DNA of 64,000 nt from Bettongia penicillata ogilbyi (GCA_023548195.1 JAJHZJ010000014.1:12624718-12688717), one strand, 5' to 3'; counted from the first letter of the stretch, positions 10,940 to 22,788 are shown. Translations and numbers: made by a program. Notes: generated by a model from the sequence alone, not told the origin.

Positions 10940-11813
10940 GTCTGAGTGCAATAAAGATAATTGCAGTGCAGCTAGAGAAGTAGAGATGTATACGATTGAT
11001 GATGTGAACAGTGAAGCAGCAGACCTTTGTAACTGCTTGGATATGAGGCGAGGAAGAGAGGAGATTCATAGATAAACCACAAGGGAGTGAAAACTGGAGT
11101 ATGAACATTAGTGCTACAGACCCATGGCAATAAATTTCAAAGGATGAGCACATTTTGGACATGTTGAGGTTGAGTTAACAGTGGAATATACAGTTGGAAA
11201 TGGTCCATAGATAGTTGGAGACATAAGTGGGAAAAGAGAGGTCAGTTAGGCTATATAGATTTGGGAGTTATGAAGATTGTATTAATAATAATAACAGTTT
11301 ATCTTTATATGGTGCTTTAAGGTTTGTAAAATCATATACATATATATATATAATATATATATATATATATCTTATCCCACTTGATAGTAGTTGAAGTCAT
11401 GATGCCAAGAGAAACAGAGTGGAGAGAAGAAAGCCAAGAGAAAAATGGATCAGGAAAATGACAAGGAGGCAATGAAGGAGAGAGGGGAAATAATCTGCTG
11501 ATTATTTCCAATTTTTCTTGTATGTAGCTTTTTTGTAGATAGTTGTTTGCATTTTGTCTCTCTCATTATACTGGAAGCTCCTTGAGAGCAGGGATGATCT
11601 TTTAACTTTCTTTGTATCCCTAAACACTTAGCACAGTACCTGGTACACAGTAGGAACTTAACAGATATTTACTGACTGCCTGACAGAGGTAGGAAGAAAA
11701 CCAGAAATTGGCCATCTCTGAAGTCAGACAAGGAGAAAGTACAGATAAGGATGGCATAGTGCAATAGAGGAGAAAGAGAGGGAGAGGGAGAGGAGGAGGA
11801 GGAGGAGGAGGAG

Positions 11814-11868
<55 letters not shown>

Positions 11869-13090
11869 AAAAATACAATTTGATTTATCAGTTAGGATGA
11901 CTTTGGTATTATGAAAGAGTACTTTCAGTAAAGTCTTGGGAATAAAAGCCAAACTGTAAGGGGATGAGAAAAGAGAGTTAACTAACATTCATTCAGCCTA
12001 CTATGTGCCAGGCACTGTTCTAAGTGCTGGGGATACAAAGGCCAATAAAGAAATAAACTTTTCCTGCTCTCAAGGAGTTCACAGTTTAATGTGGAAGCTT
12101 TCAGACTACAGACTAGAAGCATGAGATGTAGGCTTATTTTTAAGAAGCTTAGCAGAGAATGGGTCTGAATTAGATAAGTTAGATAGGCTAAGAAAGGTTT
12201 TTTGGGACGCGAGGGGGCTGAATGTATTTGTAGGAAGATATGAAGGAACTAGTGTAGAGGAAGGGAATGAATTTACGTTAGGGGTGAAAGGAGGAGGGCG
12301 GGAGGAGAAGGAAATGATACTGGAGCAAAGTATGGAAACAAGGGCATAGATGGAGTTAGTTAAGAACATGGGGACATATTACTCTGTGATAGGAGGGTGA
12401 ATGGAAGAGGGAGAGTTAAGGAAACTCTTCCTGAATAGCCTAGGTAGGAGGCTAAATGATTTAGTGTTAAGTATAACTATGAGAACACAGAAGTTAATAT
12501 GTGGAGGGCGGGGTACTTAAAAATGAACCAAAATGTAAAGCAGCAAGAGGTTTTTCCTTCAGTATAGACTAGCTAGGACTGTTCACTCTGAGCTCCTGGT
12601 CTGGTTACTATCCTGATCCATCTTATAATGTCTCCATGGTCTACCTTGCCCCACTTGCCTAGCAAGGAGGTGCCATAAGAACCTGTGACAGTTTTCAGGG
12701 GCACAAAGGTTTTATTAATAAGGTTTCATTAAGGTTTATTAATGTATGAGAAAAGTCCAGAGTCTTTGTCTCCCTCTCTTTATTTTCCCTTATCTCAAGC
12801 CATTTTTAGATTAGGTGACAGTGAAGCCTATAAGGGTGTATAGATATGGTGAGCTCTGATTTAGAAATGATATAGTAGTCATATAACTTTGCCCTAAGGT
12901 TAAGCTAGCCCTAATCTCTAATTAATTTGGACCCCCAATCCTAGATTCCTATGTAATCACAGTATACTAAGTTTTGATTTGTACCCATACGAAGGGAATC
13001 AACAAATAGGAAAACCAAGTCACAGAGAAGGGACATAGAAGTCATGGGTAAGTATTTTCTAGAATAGTATACTGTACTCTATCTCTTCTG
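10940..13090 (+). repeat. mixed old repeats, L2-like pieces and microsatellites
   Basis: Diverged interspersed-repeat text ('agcagggatgatcttttaactttctttg...gcacagtacctggtacacagtagg' near 11590; 'actatgtgccaggcactgttctaagtgctggggatacaaag' near 12000). TA repeats lie at about 11336-11372 and a GAGGAG-to-(GA)n purine tract at about 11770-11862. No gene is supported here. Confidence 0.5.
11770..11862 (+). repeat. (GGA)n/(GA)n microsatellite
   Basis: About 93 bases of GGA repeats grading into GA repeats on the coding strand. Open frames across it are simple-repeat artefacts. Confidence 0.95.
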
Positions 13091-13099
13091 TGCCTTTTA

Positions 13100-13260
13100 A
13101 TAAGTTTCATAGAATTTGAAACTAGAAGGGATCATTTAAATTATTCAGTCCAGTCATCTTTTACAAATGAGGAATCTGACTCCCAAAGGAGAGTCGTTTA
13201 GACTGCCCAAGGTTACATGGGTAGCAAGTAGCAAAGTTAAGATAAACACTCAGCTCTTCT
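13100..13260 (-). repeat. MIR-type SINE
   Basis: Reads as the reverse complement of a MIR/CORE SINE ('ttttacaaatgaggaatctgactccc...gcccaaggttacatgggtagcaagtagc'). Ends approximate. Confidence 0.55.
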
Positions 13261-13525
13261 AACCCCTTAGTTTGGTTTTTTTTTCCCCTGGATCACTTTT
13301 TCCAGTCAAGTTCCTGTCCCATAGGAGCACCACCACTCTGAGTCTTCTGAGCTCTGAGCCATGGTGGTCTCTGAACGCAAAGGTTTGTATCAGTCATCCC
13401 AAACAACAAAGATTAGCTCAACTCTGTTCCAGGGACACCAGGGCCTTCCCTAGAGGTAGGAAATAAGAAGCTCTGCTTGCTCTCACCCCTAGGAATTAAA
13501 CTCTGTAGTGGCCTCCCCTTAGACA

Positions 13526-13544
13526 TGGCGCCCTCTTGTGGTCA
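13526..13544 (-). promoter_or_regulatory. CTCF-like motif just 5' of C-alpha
   Basis: On the plus strand the bases read TGGCGCCCTCTTGTGGTCA. Read on the minus strand this has the CTCF order CCACAAGAGGGCGCC, agreeing with the consensus core at nearly every informative position. It lies 220-240 bases before CH1 and points towards the V-region side of the locus, the same orientation as the motifs in the array at 52-56 kb. Confidence 0.5.
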
Positions 13545-13765
13545 CTTCCCTCAGTTCCAGGTGTCCAGCCAAAAAACATCAGATGTTAGCTAAAATATGA
13601 AGGGAGGATGAGCAGACACAGGGAAACAATGGGCAGAGATAGGGAGCCATTGATTGGCATCCACAATGGGGAAAAGATGGGGGAATGGGTCATGGATTCA
13701 AGGATACTCTTGCAGAAATCACTCTTTCCCCACACCAGAATCCTGAGTCTGTGTTTCCATTTCAG

Positions 13766-14065
13766 AACCCAAGACGGCACCCAAACTCTTCCCATTAACC
13801 CCATGCTGCTCTGGGGATAGTGCCCAAAAAGTCTTAGGCTGCTTGGCTCAAGGCTTCTTTCCAGAGCCCGTGGACATGACCTGGGATTACAGTGGCTCTG
13901 AAGGCTCAGTGTGGAGCTACCCTGCTGCTGCCCTGAGTGGCAGCTCCTACATTCAAGTCAGTGCGCTAAACCTTAGTGCAAGTGAATGTCACGACACCCA
14001 AAGCTACCAGTGCAACGTGGAACACTATGGCAAGAGTGATAAAGTGACAGTTCCCTGCAAGAAAG
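13766..14065 (+). CDS. IGHA: IGHA exon 1: C-alpha CH1 domain
   Basis: This exon encodes the first constant domain of the IgA heavy chain, which pairs with the light chain constant domain. The acceptor is TTTCCATTTCAG ending at 13765 and the donor is G|GTAAG at 14066. The exon is 300 bases, phase 1 at both ends, as in all IGH constant exons. Visible landmarks: PKLFPL at the start of strand A, the intradomain cysteines in GCLAQGFFPEP and YQCNVEHY, the core tryptophan in MTWDYS, and a VTVPC ending as in mammalian C-alpha1. Extra cysteines occur in LTPCCSGD and SECHDT, consistent with light-chain bonding and an extra loop disulfide. There is no start codon because the exon is spliced to a J segment or to the I exon. 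The sequence has no stop or frameshift. Confidence 0.95.
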
Positions 14066-14164
14066 GTAAGAGGAATAACTTGGAGCTTGACCTGAGGTAG
14101 TTACACCCTCACCCTAAACACACACATACAACTCATGGAGAACATACGCAGACACACAACCATC

Positions 14165-14370
14165 ACAATAAAAATAGGTCATATTTATATAGCATTAAAA
14201 GGTTGGCAAAGCACTTCCTCTGCACATAGTGGCATTTGGTCTTCACAATGATCATGTGAACTCTGCTCTAACCCCATTTTGAGATGAGGATCCTGAGGTT
14301 ACATGACTCACCCACCATCATGTAGCTAATGAGTAATAGAGACAAGATTCAAACTCAATAATTCATCCAT
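14165..14370 (-). repeat. MIR-type SINE in the CH1-CH2 intron
   Basis: Contains 'ggcaaagcacttcctctgcacatag...cattttgagatgaggatcctgaggttacatgactcac', the reverse or core portion of MIR/CORE SINEs. The rest of this 516-base intron shows nothing else recognisable. Confidence 0.5.
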
Positions 14371-14581
14371 TCATCCTTGCTGCCCACCCCTGCTCCCTCA
14401 CCTAGACCTGTAGTTTCCTTGCACCTATGGCAGTCTTACCTAACAGACTTTAGAGATGATTTCTATGCTATACACCAAAGGGTATGTAGGCAAGAGAAGA
14501 ACATGTATATTAAGCAGAATATTAAGTTGAGGAGTTTTAGGAAAGGCTGCAGAAGATGACTGTGTTCTGTGTCTTTTACAG

Positions 14582-14917
14582 TCATTTCATGCCCATGTCC
14601 TTGCGAAACACCTTCTGTATCCCTGAGTCCCCCTTCCCTGGAGAGCCTGCTCCTGGGCACAGGTGCCAACCTGACATGTACACTCAGTGGCGTCAAGGAC
14701 GGAAATGGAGTCAAGTTTACCTGGGTGCACACTCCAGGCGAGGCATCAGCTTTAAATCCTATCCAGGGAACACCTGAGAAGGACTCTAGTGGCACATACA
14801 GTGTGTCCAGTGTTCTGGAGATCTGTGCTGAGGAATGGACCCGAGGGGACACCTTTTCCTGCACTGTGTCCCACCCTGAGATAAAAGCTACTACCAAGAC
14901 CATCTCCAAGCCAAAAG
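14582..14917 (+). CDS. IGHA: IGHA exon 2: hinge plus C-alpha CH2 domain
   Basis: The acceptor TTTTACAG ends at 14581 and the donor is G|GTGGG at 14918. Length is 336 bases, phase 1 to phase 1. As in eutherian IgA, the hinge has no exon of its own and is coded at the 5' end of the CH2 exon. Here it is very short and cysteine-rich (SCPCPCE), with no long Pro/Ser/Thr stretch, so it should be compact and less open to hinge proteases. The CH2 domain shows GANLTCTLSG, the hallmark IgA segment carrying the conserved N-glycan site, then VKFTWVH, TYSVSSVLEICAEEW and DTFSCTVSHPE. The Cys in EICAEEW matches the human residue that bonds the secretory component. The human DLCGCYS pair of cysteines is replaced here by DSSGTYS, so inter-chain bonds probably rely on the hinge cysteines. 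Confidence 0.95.
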
Positions 14918-15087
14918 GTGGGAGCTTATTGGAAATGGGGAAGAATTTCTGGAAACCAAGGGTATGAAGGGAGAGAGTAGATGGAAAGAATCTATTTGTT
15001 TGGTTTGGAAAGAGATAAAAATGGGGAAGTACTAGATACACAAAAACAATAAAAAGTAAATAGAATTATTCTATTATAGTTCATGTA

Positions 15088-15124
15088 TATGTATATATAT
15101 ATATATATATATATACATATATAT
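15088..15124 (+). repeat. (TA)n microsatellite in the CH2-CH3 intron
   Basis: A pure TA run flanked by ATGTATATG/ATACATATATAT. The remainder of this 772-base intron (about 15170-15470) is a purine-rich GA/GGAGA stretch with no gene signal. The long antisense open frames there are Ser/Leu-rich artefacts. Confidence 0.9.
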
Positions 15125-15689
15125 CAAAAAGATCACAGAGCTCTAAACTGAGAAAGGAGCAATAGGAAAAGACAGGAGATAGGAATTGCATTTTTTTTTA
15201 GAAAATGAGGAGAAACAGGAAGATAGTAAGATATGGAGACACAACAAAAGAGAAGGAAAGATAGGGAGAGATGAGATAGGGAAGCAATAAGAGAATGAGG
15301 GTGATGGGGAGAGGAAAAAAAACACAGGGAGAAAGTGAGAGATGAGAGGAGAGCAAGAAATAAAAAGGTGCATCAAGAGACACCAAGGCAGAAGAGAAAG
15401 AGAGGGACAAAGAAAGAATGGAAGAGAGTGAAAGGATACAGGAAGAGACTGACAGAGAAATAAAGAAAAACAAATCTCCTGGTCATTCCCATTTTTCTCA
15501 TCAGCCTATCCAGTATATCTGCTGCTGCTCTCCCTCAGGGTCTGTTAGTGGGCCCTAGCCTTTGCCTCATCTATATTCCTAAGGACATTATACATTCTAA
15601 ATAATCCTTTAAAATGATTCCCTTCCTATTTGGGTCATTTCTCAGAACCTATCTCTCACTGACCATGTGTCTCTGTTCTTCCTGCCTAG

Positions 15690-16081
15690 TGGTCCAGATA
15701 CCACCCCAGGTCTACTTATTGCCACCATCAGCAGATGAACTAGCTTTAAATGAACTGGTCTCAATCACATGCCTGGTGAGGGGTCACAGCCCAAAGGAAG
15801 CATTGGTACAGTGGCTGAAGGGGTCTGAGACGCTGCCCAGAGAGGACTACATCATCAATGACCCTCAACCAGAGCCCCGGGGAACCAACACCTTCATAAT
15901 ATCCAGCATCCTCCAAGTCTCAGCCTCTGAATGGAAGGCAGAAAACAAATACTCCTGTGTAGTAGGCCATGAAGCTCTTCCCCTGAATTTCACCCAGCAA
16001 ACTATCGACCGATTCTCTGGTAAACCCACCAATGTCAATGTATCTGTCATCATGTCTGATGTTTATGGCACCTGTTACTGA
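15690..16081 (+). CDS. IGHA: IGHA exon 3: C-alpha CH3 domain with secretory tailpiece
   Basis: The acceptor TTCCTGCCTAG ends at 15689; the stop TGA is at 16079-16081. The domain reads through QVYLLPPSADELALNELV, ITCLVRGHSPKE, VQWLKGSE, YSCVVGHEALPL and the IgA tailpiece ending VSVIMSDVYGTCY. The penultimate Cys is the residue that bonds J chain and makes polymeric IgA, and the NVS sequon in the tailpiece is retained. A splice donor, TCTG|GTAAAC, lies inside the exon at 16019/16020. Its use removes the tailpiece and joins the membrane exon at 22789, phase 1 on both sides, as in other mammals. An unusual point is the loop PLNFT (Asn at 15986-15988), where human IgA has PLAFT. The change creates an N-F-T glycosylation sequon in the loop that human FcalphaRI contacts. 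Confidence 0.95.
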
Positions 16082-16177
16082 ACCCAGACTAAACCATCTG
16101 GCCCCTATCGCTACCCAGAACTTGAGTTACAAGGCAAGAGTGAAAGGGAAGTAGATCTATAGAAAAGTATCTAATGG

Positions 16178-16183
16178 AATAAA
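16178..16183 (+). terminator. poly(A) signal of secreted IgA mRNA
   Basis: AATAAA about 97 bases after the CH3 stop codon. This is the usual distance for the secreted form of IGH constant genes. Confidence 0.85.
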
Positions 16184-17159
16184 TCTTGACACTCAGAAGC
16201 AACACTAGCCCTGTCCTCAGTGTCTGCGCCACAGCTAAGTCCCCAGTAGCAGGGGAAGGGGGTGTGGGGTAGGGAATGAGGGTGGGGAGGGTGGAATGTA
16301 CTGGGGAAGGAAAAAGGAGAATGGGAAAAGGTATCCCATAATATGAACCAAGCCAAGGTATTCATTGTGTCTTCCTCACCCTGGCTAGGATGGGACTCAG
16401 AGAGATGTTTTAGGGAAGGTCTTGGTCACTTTTCCTGATATAGTCAACACTTTATCAAGGATACTGTCCTACATCTCCAACTTGCAATCTGAGCTCTAAT
16501 CCACCTGGGAAGGCAAGTTCCCACTTGTTTCCATATGACTAATGAGATCCTCAGGTCAAAATAAACTCTGAGAGGTCCATTTCCAGCATTTATTGAGGAT
16601 TTTATAATATGAAGAATCCAGAGCTAGCCACAAAGTGGGTGCGACAGAAGAACAGGCCCAGACCCTGTCTTCAAGGAACTTAAAGTCTAAGAAAGATAAA
16701 GGAGGAGCAGACTTATGGTTTGACCTGGGGGAGGAAGGAGATTCAGGGAAAAATGTAAACAAAGACCCATAGGCAGCGTCTGTGAGTGTGTTCACAAGAC
16801 AGTGAATGGATCATACTGAATGAAGCAAAAGGTGTGTTAGGGAGTAATGGGAGATGAGGTCAACTTGACTGTCAAGTTGAAGAGTTTAGACCGTTCTGTG
16901 AATAGAAGGATGCCACTGGAAGTTTCTGAGTAGTAAAATGGCAAGATCAGAATAACACATTTGGACCATGAGTCTAGAAAAATGTTCAAGAAAACCATAA
17001 GGGCTTGAACTAGGCAGAGCGAAGGAAAAGAAGGTAACCCCAGAAGAACAAAATAGACATCCACAATAGATACAAATTTCATAAACACATAGACAATAAA
17101 GCAAACACAAGGTAACAGACATGAAAAAGACACAAATACACCTATACATAGTCACACAT

Positions 17160-17480
17160 GGTAGGGATTCCCCCTGTAGTGGTGAGATAGACTACTTTTT
17201 TTAACTTTTTACCTTTATCCACCCTCTCCTTCCCCATTAGCATTTCTGTGTCCTAGATATACCTCACCTTTATCTGAGACCCCTCTATCTTTGCCAAGTA
17301 AAATTTCTGGAGAGGGGGAGATTGGAAGATCTTCACCCACCAATATAAGATAACCCAGAAGCATATAGGGATTTCCCAAATCCCCTCTGCCCCAGATATA
17401 CCTTCAGCAGAAGAGAAAAGGACATCTTGATTCAGCTTAAGACTATGGGATTCCCTTAGCTCTGAGTCATCTGAGCGGTT
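17160..17480 (+). promoter_or_regulatory. candidate intronic enhancer with two NF-kB consensus sites
   Basis: GGGATTCCCC at 17164-17173 and GGGATTTCCC at 17368-17377 both fit the NF-kB consensus GGGRNNYYCC exactly, 204 bases apart. A perfect AP-1 site, TGAGTCA, is at 17463-17469. The stretch looks free of interspersed repeats. Two perfect NF-kB sites this close are unlikely by chance in ordinary intron DNA. No function has been shown. Confidence 0.4.
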
Positions 17481-18819
17481 CAAAATTGAATTGTTACCTG
17501 ACTACCTGTAGTAGTGCAGTTTACTCCCTGACGCCAATAGTAAATGTCATCTCCTCAATGACCTGGGGGCTCCAACTCCCAGAAAAACTTTCTATTCTCT
17601 CCTCTCAACACCTATCACAATTTGCAGAATGAGGCATACTGATTATTCTGTTCCAGGTTAGCAGTATCCTCACAGGGGGCTACTCAGGGGCCTCTCTCTG
17701 CACAGCAAAGTAAGTCCTTCATTTTGAATGGGGTGAAAGAATGGCCTCTGCCCAGACTGACCAAAAATATCCCAAGAACAGGGAGTTATGCCAGAGCTTA
17801 ATCCAGCTCAGTGATGTCTCTCCCTTAGAGAAACTTTTTTGGTCTTTGGGCATCTATCTATAAGTAGGTCTTGTCCTCCTAGTCTAGATCCCTTAACCCA
17901 ACTTGGGCTATGCTTCTTTAAATTTTTCAGTGGCATTTCTCTCTCTGTTGGTCCCTAGACTTCATAAAACTCTACCCCACCCCCAATCCCCAGCTGAATC
18001 TTTCCTTCTTCCATCCTCACTCTTTTCTGCTTCCTAGTCAGACACCCGAGTCTTGTCTTTGGCTTAGTGTTTGAGAAAGACCTGGGGCCTTTTCACTTCT
18101 GTCTCTGTTTCTCATCATTTGACAGCCCTACATATCCAAAATGTCCTACTCATATTATTTAGAAGTCATCCTCCTGATTAGAAATAACAGGCTTAGCCAA
18201 ATCTATAAAGGGCTAATAATGTTCACATTCAACTCTCCTTAACTACCATATAGGTAGGAAGTAAAAAAACCTAGGAATCAAATCCAGTCCTCTGACTCCA
18301 AATCCACTGACCTTTACATCAGAATAAGAACCCTGGGTTCAACACCCAACTAACTTGCTAGATGTGTGGTAATGAGCAAGACGCTTTACTGTTCTAATCC
18401 TCTATTCCTTCATCTGTAAAATATAGATATTTATACTACCTGATTCACAGAGCTATTTAGGATAAAGTGATTTTATACCTTAAAGTTCTAAAGAAAATGT
18501 AATTATCATTATTACCAAACTGTCCCCAAAAAATATGGCCTTGTGCCTCTGAGTAGGCTGTGAAGGGCTCAGGGAATGAGGAAATGAAAGTCACTGGAGA
18601 GCAAGATTTCTGGGGATGCTACATTGGGGGAATCTTGCATCTAACCTTGACATCTGGAAGGGGAATATGTAGACCCTGTCCTGGATGGATACCCAGGCTG
18701 ACTAGGGAGATGGGACAACACACCACATAGAGAACACAAATAAGAGGGGTCAATGTCTTTGAGTGCCAGAGAATTCATACATGGCTGAAGAAGGGTGGGG
18801 TATGGAAGCCACATGATAC

Positions 18820-19010
18820 GAATAGTAAAAAGTGATGGCTCTAGAAGCTAAGCATCTGGGTGGGTTCAAATCCTACTTTTGGTGCTTAGTACTTGTGTGA
18901 CCTTGGACAAGTCACTATGGGCCTCTATGGGCCTCAATCCTCATCTGTAAAATGAGAGGTTTAGCCTATCTTACCTCTGAGATTTCTTCCAATTGTAGAT
19001 GTATGGCCTT
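18820..19010 (+). repeat. MIR/MAR1-type SINE
   Basis: Words 'gggtgggttcaaatcctac', 'tgtgaccttggacaagtcact', 'cctcaatcctcatctgtaaaatgagagg' are the tRNA-derived SINE consensus in sense orientation. A similar diverged copy lies at about 18310-18520. Confidence 0.7.
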
Positions 19011-21834
19011 TGAGTTATGGGCAAGACAAGGAACAAGTTAGAACTTTGGGAGGAAATTCTAGACAAAATATACATTCATTAATTAATTAATATTGAGTTC
19101 TGCCAAATCTCAGTTATAGTCAGTGGGATAGGCTGCTTAGGCAGCTCAAGGGGACCAATCTTGTGTGACCTAGGGAAGAAGGGCATACTAATGACTAAAT
19201 TAATAGCATCCCTTCCCCCTCAACAGTTGTTCCTACTGTATCTGTTGCCCCAATGGTATTCAGTTGTCTCCAGAGTCTTGTCATCCCAAGAGCTATAAAA
19301 AATTCCATGGGGATATAGGAACTCCATAGATGAGAACAAATTTGTAACAGAACAGTACCTGTTTATCCTAGTTCTGGAAGTGAGTAAAAACAGAGGTCTA
19401 TCTCTCTCTAAGAAATTCTTACTACATCCTGAGAGTATCATCAAGGAGTTGTCATTGGGACTATATAACTGTCTAGTTATCATTGTCACTTAAGTTGACC
19501 ATGCCATCGTAAATAGTTCATGTTTAGACAATATAGTGTTATGGTATTAGGTAATTTAAGAAAAGAACCATCTTATTTTTCTAGTTCTTTATTTATTAAT
19601 AATTAGATGGTTCAAGCTGGCTATATTGGGATAGATAAAAATGAAAAAGGTAAATATATATATGTATATATATTCTATAAGTATATACCACATATGTATG
19701 TTACCATTTGTCACTTAAGACACTGAATTTCTCACCTATGACCAGACTATTCCCATCAGCCCAATTACTTCCCTTTCTCCTTCCTTCATCCTAGAGCTTA
19801 TATTTGGTTGGAGGAGCTGGGGGAGGCAGGGAATTATTGGTCCCTGTCCTCTGTCTGAACAGTTCTCTAGAAAGACATACTCTGATTTCACCTGCTGAAG
19901 CAACTCAGGCCTGGTAGCTCCATAAACCTCCCAGAATCTCATTTATGGACTTGTAACACCTTCAAAACAAGGATGACCCCAAAAAGACCAAAATCTCCTA
20001 TGTTTGCCCATAACTCCCCAAACTAAATTCCTCTGATACCACTATCACCAACACTGCAAAATGATGACCTCTTACATCAGCTCCTTTGACCACCTTCACC
20101 AGACAATGTAACACCATTTACTAAACCCTCACTAGGGGTAAGAACACTGTGCTTAGGAGTTCAGGGAGAGGCCCTTATTGAGGAACTTACAGTCTAATAA
20201 CAGGATACAATTACATATACAAATAATTAAAACAGAATGATGATAATAGATAGCATGCCTATAGAACTTCATGATTTATACAGAAATTCCTTTACAACAT
20301 ATTTATATATTAACTCATCGAACTTATACTTACATCCAACAATACTTACAGATGAGAAAATTGAAGTTCAGAGGTTAAATAGCTTTCCCAAAAATCACAT
20401 TACCAGCAAGATGAAGAAACATGACCAGCTGTGGCTTCTCATTACAAGGCATGGGTTTTCATGACAGCATCTGTGTTAGAAAACTACAGACTAAATGCTC
20501 AGGAGAACCAGGGAAGAATAGGGAGCATGTATCCGAGGGATAATGAACAGAGTGAGTCAATGTAGGAAAATCTAAAATGCTCCTGATGATCCAGTTTGGC
20601 TAGACAATTGAGTATGTATATACGATGTACTATGACGTAATCTTGGAAAGGGAGAGGAGCACCAAATTTGACTTCATCTTATAAGCAATAGGGAACTGTA
20701 AAAGGTTATTGAGTAGGGAATTAATTGGATCAAAGTCAGTCATTGAAAGAATACTCTGACAGCCAGCATAAGTAAGAATGATAAAGTTCAGAATGAAGTG
20801 AGACTCATTATGCTAAGGACAACAAAAATAGGTTTTTAAGTTGTTAGGTGCAATCCTTTACAAAGTCCTACTCTAATGCCTCAAGAGAGGGCCCTTAAAG
20901 GGGCCAACAAAGCACACATTCTATCAGGACCTACCATTCTTGAAAGGCTTTGAGTAATATTTTGACAACAGACTGAATCTACTTTCTGAAGTATGGAGAT
21001 GCTCATCACCATCAAATTGATCTATCCATATGTTAAAATTTTTGGCCATGCCAACTCACAGAACAAAGAAAAATACAACAGCACTCCTTCCTATGTGGCT
21101 TCCTTCTGGTTTCAGAGTAGTTTAGGACCATAGTGGCCATATACACTAACCTATCATCCGAAAGGACTCCCCATTATATCATGTCCATTGTAACATGCTT
21201 TTGTTTCTTTTTGTATCCACAAGGCTTACTTAGCACAGTGTCTGACACATAGAAGTGTTTAATAAATATTTACTGACAATGAATGAATCAAAAGTTCTCT
21301 GACTAAAAACATCAAGCAAGTGATAAATTATGCTTACTTGCAGTGTTTGTCACTCACATGTCCCATAAGGGTTCAAGTGGAAAAGATTCTCTGTAGATGA
21401 TAATGTGTTCCAGATGCTCTTATTTACAAGAGGATAGCAGAGTATTGTTTTCATAAAGGCACAGAACAGTGTAAATTTGCTAAATAAAATTCATAATTCA
21501 CTTCAAAGAGAGCTCAGCTTCTCCAAACAGGAAAAAAAGAAAGATGGAAAATGCCTATTATCTGGATTTTGATTTGGAATTAGATGAATACCAAATAGAG
21601 CTCAGGTCTCAGTAAAAATATCTTAAACAGAGAAGATGAGTAATAATTTGACCTAAAATTGAATGGAACAGGTTAGATGCATTTGGAAAATTATAGAGTG
21701 CTTTTGTTCACCCCAGGCTTCTCTTCAGAACCAAGGGAGTGATTTGTGATCACTTAGAAAGGGAAGGGAATAGTTAAAGTCAGCAAGCATTGTGTCATCA
21801 GGAACACGCCAAAACTATTTAATTTCATTTCTTG

Positions 21835-22080
21835 TAGACAATTAGATAGCATGATATGTTTGAGTGCTCATCTGAATTCAAGAAGACCTAAGGTCAAATC
21901 TGCCCTCAGAAAATTCCTTACCATGTGACCTTGGGCAAGTCACTTAAGCCCTTTTTCCCTCAGTTTCCCCAACTACAGTGAGAATAATAAGAGCACCTTT
22001 CTTGCAGGGTTGTTGAGATGCTATTTATAAAGTGCTTAGCACACTGCCTGGCACAGAGTAGGCACTATGTTTATTCCCCT
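21835..22080 (+). repeat. MAR1/MIR-type SINE
   Basis: A well-preserved copy: 'aattagatagcatgatatg...gacctaaggtcaaatctgcc', 'ccatgtgaccttgggcaagtcacttaagccc', 'gttgttgagatgctatttataaagtgcttagcacactgcctggcacagagtaggcac'-like end. Confidence 0.75.
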
Positions 22081-22788
22081 TTCCTTCTCCTTTCTCCCTT
22101 TTTTCTCTTAACAAGATAGATCAAGCACACATTGCAAACAGAGTATGCTTAGATTTCCACATGACCTTTAATGAAGTTTTTTATGCTACATGTACAGAGA
22201 AGGTAGAGATATGTAGGATGGATTATAGTACAGCTAAGGATTTGGAACTGTATGAATAGTCATTCATGGATTGATATCTGCTTGGAGGGAGCTCTCTAGT
22301 GAAGAATTCCAGAGGTCTGTCATTAGTCCTTTACTTTTCAACATTTTTGTTAATGATTTGGATAAAGGATAAATGGAATACCTATAAAGTCTTCAATTGA
22401 CACAGACTTTGGCAAGATAGCTGATAGATGATCCTGATAAGTTAAAGCAATGGGTTATATTGAATAAGATGAAATTTAAAAGGAATAAATTTAAAGCTCT
22501 ACACTTATTTTCAAGAAATCAATTCTACAAACATAGGAAGGGGAAAGAGAGATATGGCTAGACTATGAAAAAGATTTGGCAGTTAAGACACTGATGCTTT
22601 ATGGACCAGGTCTCAAATTCTCCTGAAACCTCAGTCTCTGTGAGATCTACTCTCCACTATTTAGAAATCCTGACTCCCAAGTCTGTCTAAACTTGAGCGA
22701 ACTTCCCCTTAGCCAAGGAAATACTTAGATTTCTCATATCCATTTCAACTCTTGAGACCTAAATGGGTTGAACTCATTTGTCCCACAG

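Larger units (their letters stand above)
16184..22788 (+). other. 6.6-kb intron between CH3 and membrane exon
   Basis: Spliced out of membrane IgA mRNA (16020-22788). It is considerably longer than the 2-3 kb I recall for eutherian IGHA. It carries old LINE pieces (about 16570-17140 and 20100-20900), SINEs (about 18310-18520, 18820-19010 and 21835-22080), short TA repeats near 19650-19675 and a possible enhancer segment at 17160-17480. No other gene is supported; the open frames within it are short and unremarkable. Confidence 0.7.

Noticed and set aside
14463..15041. 192-residue minus-strand frame
   Set aside because: Antisense shadow of the IgA hinge-CH2 exon, which is firmly supported by splice sites and domain motifs.
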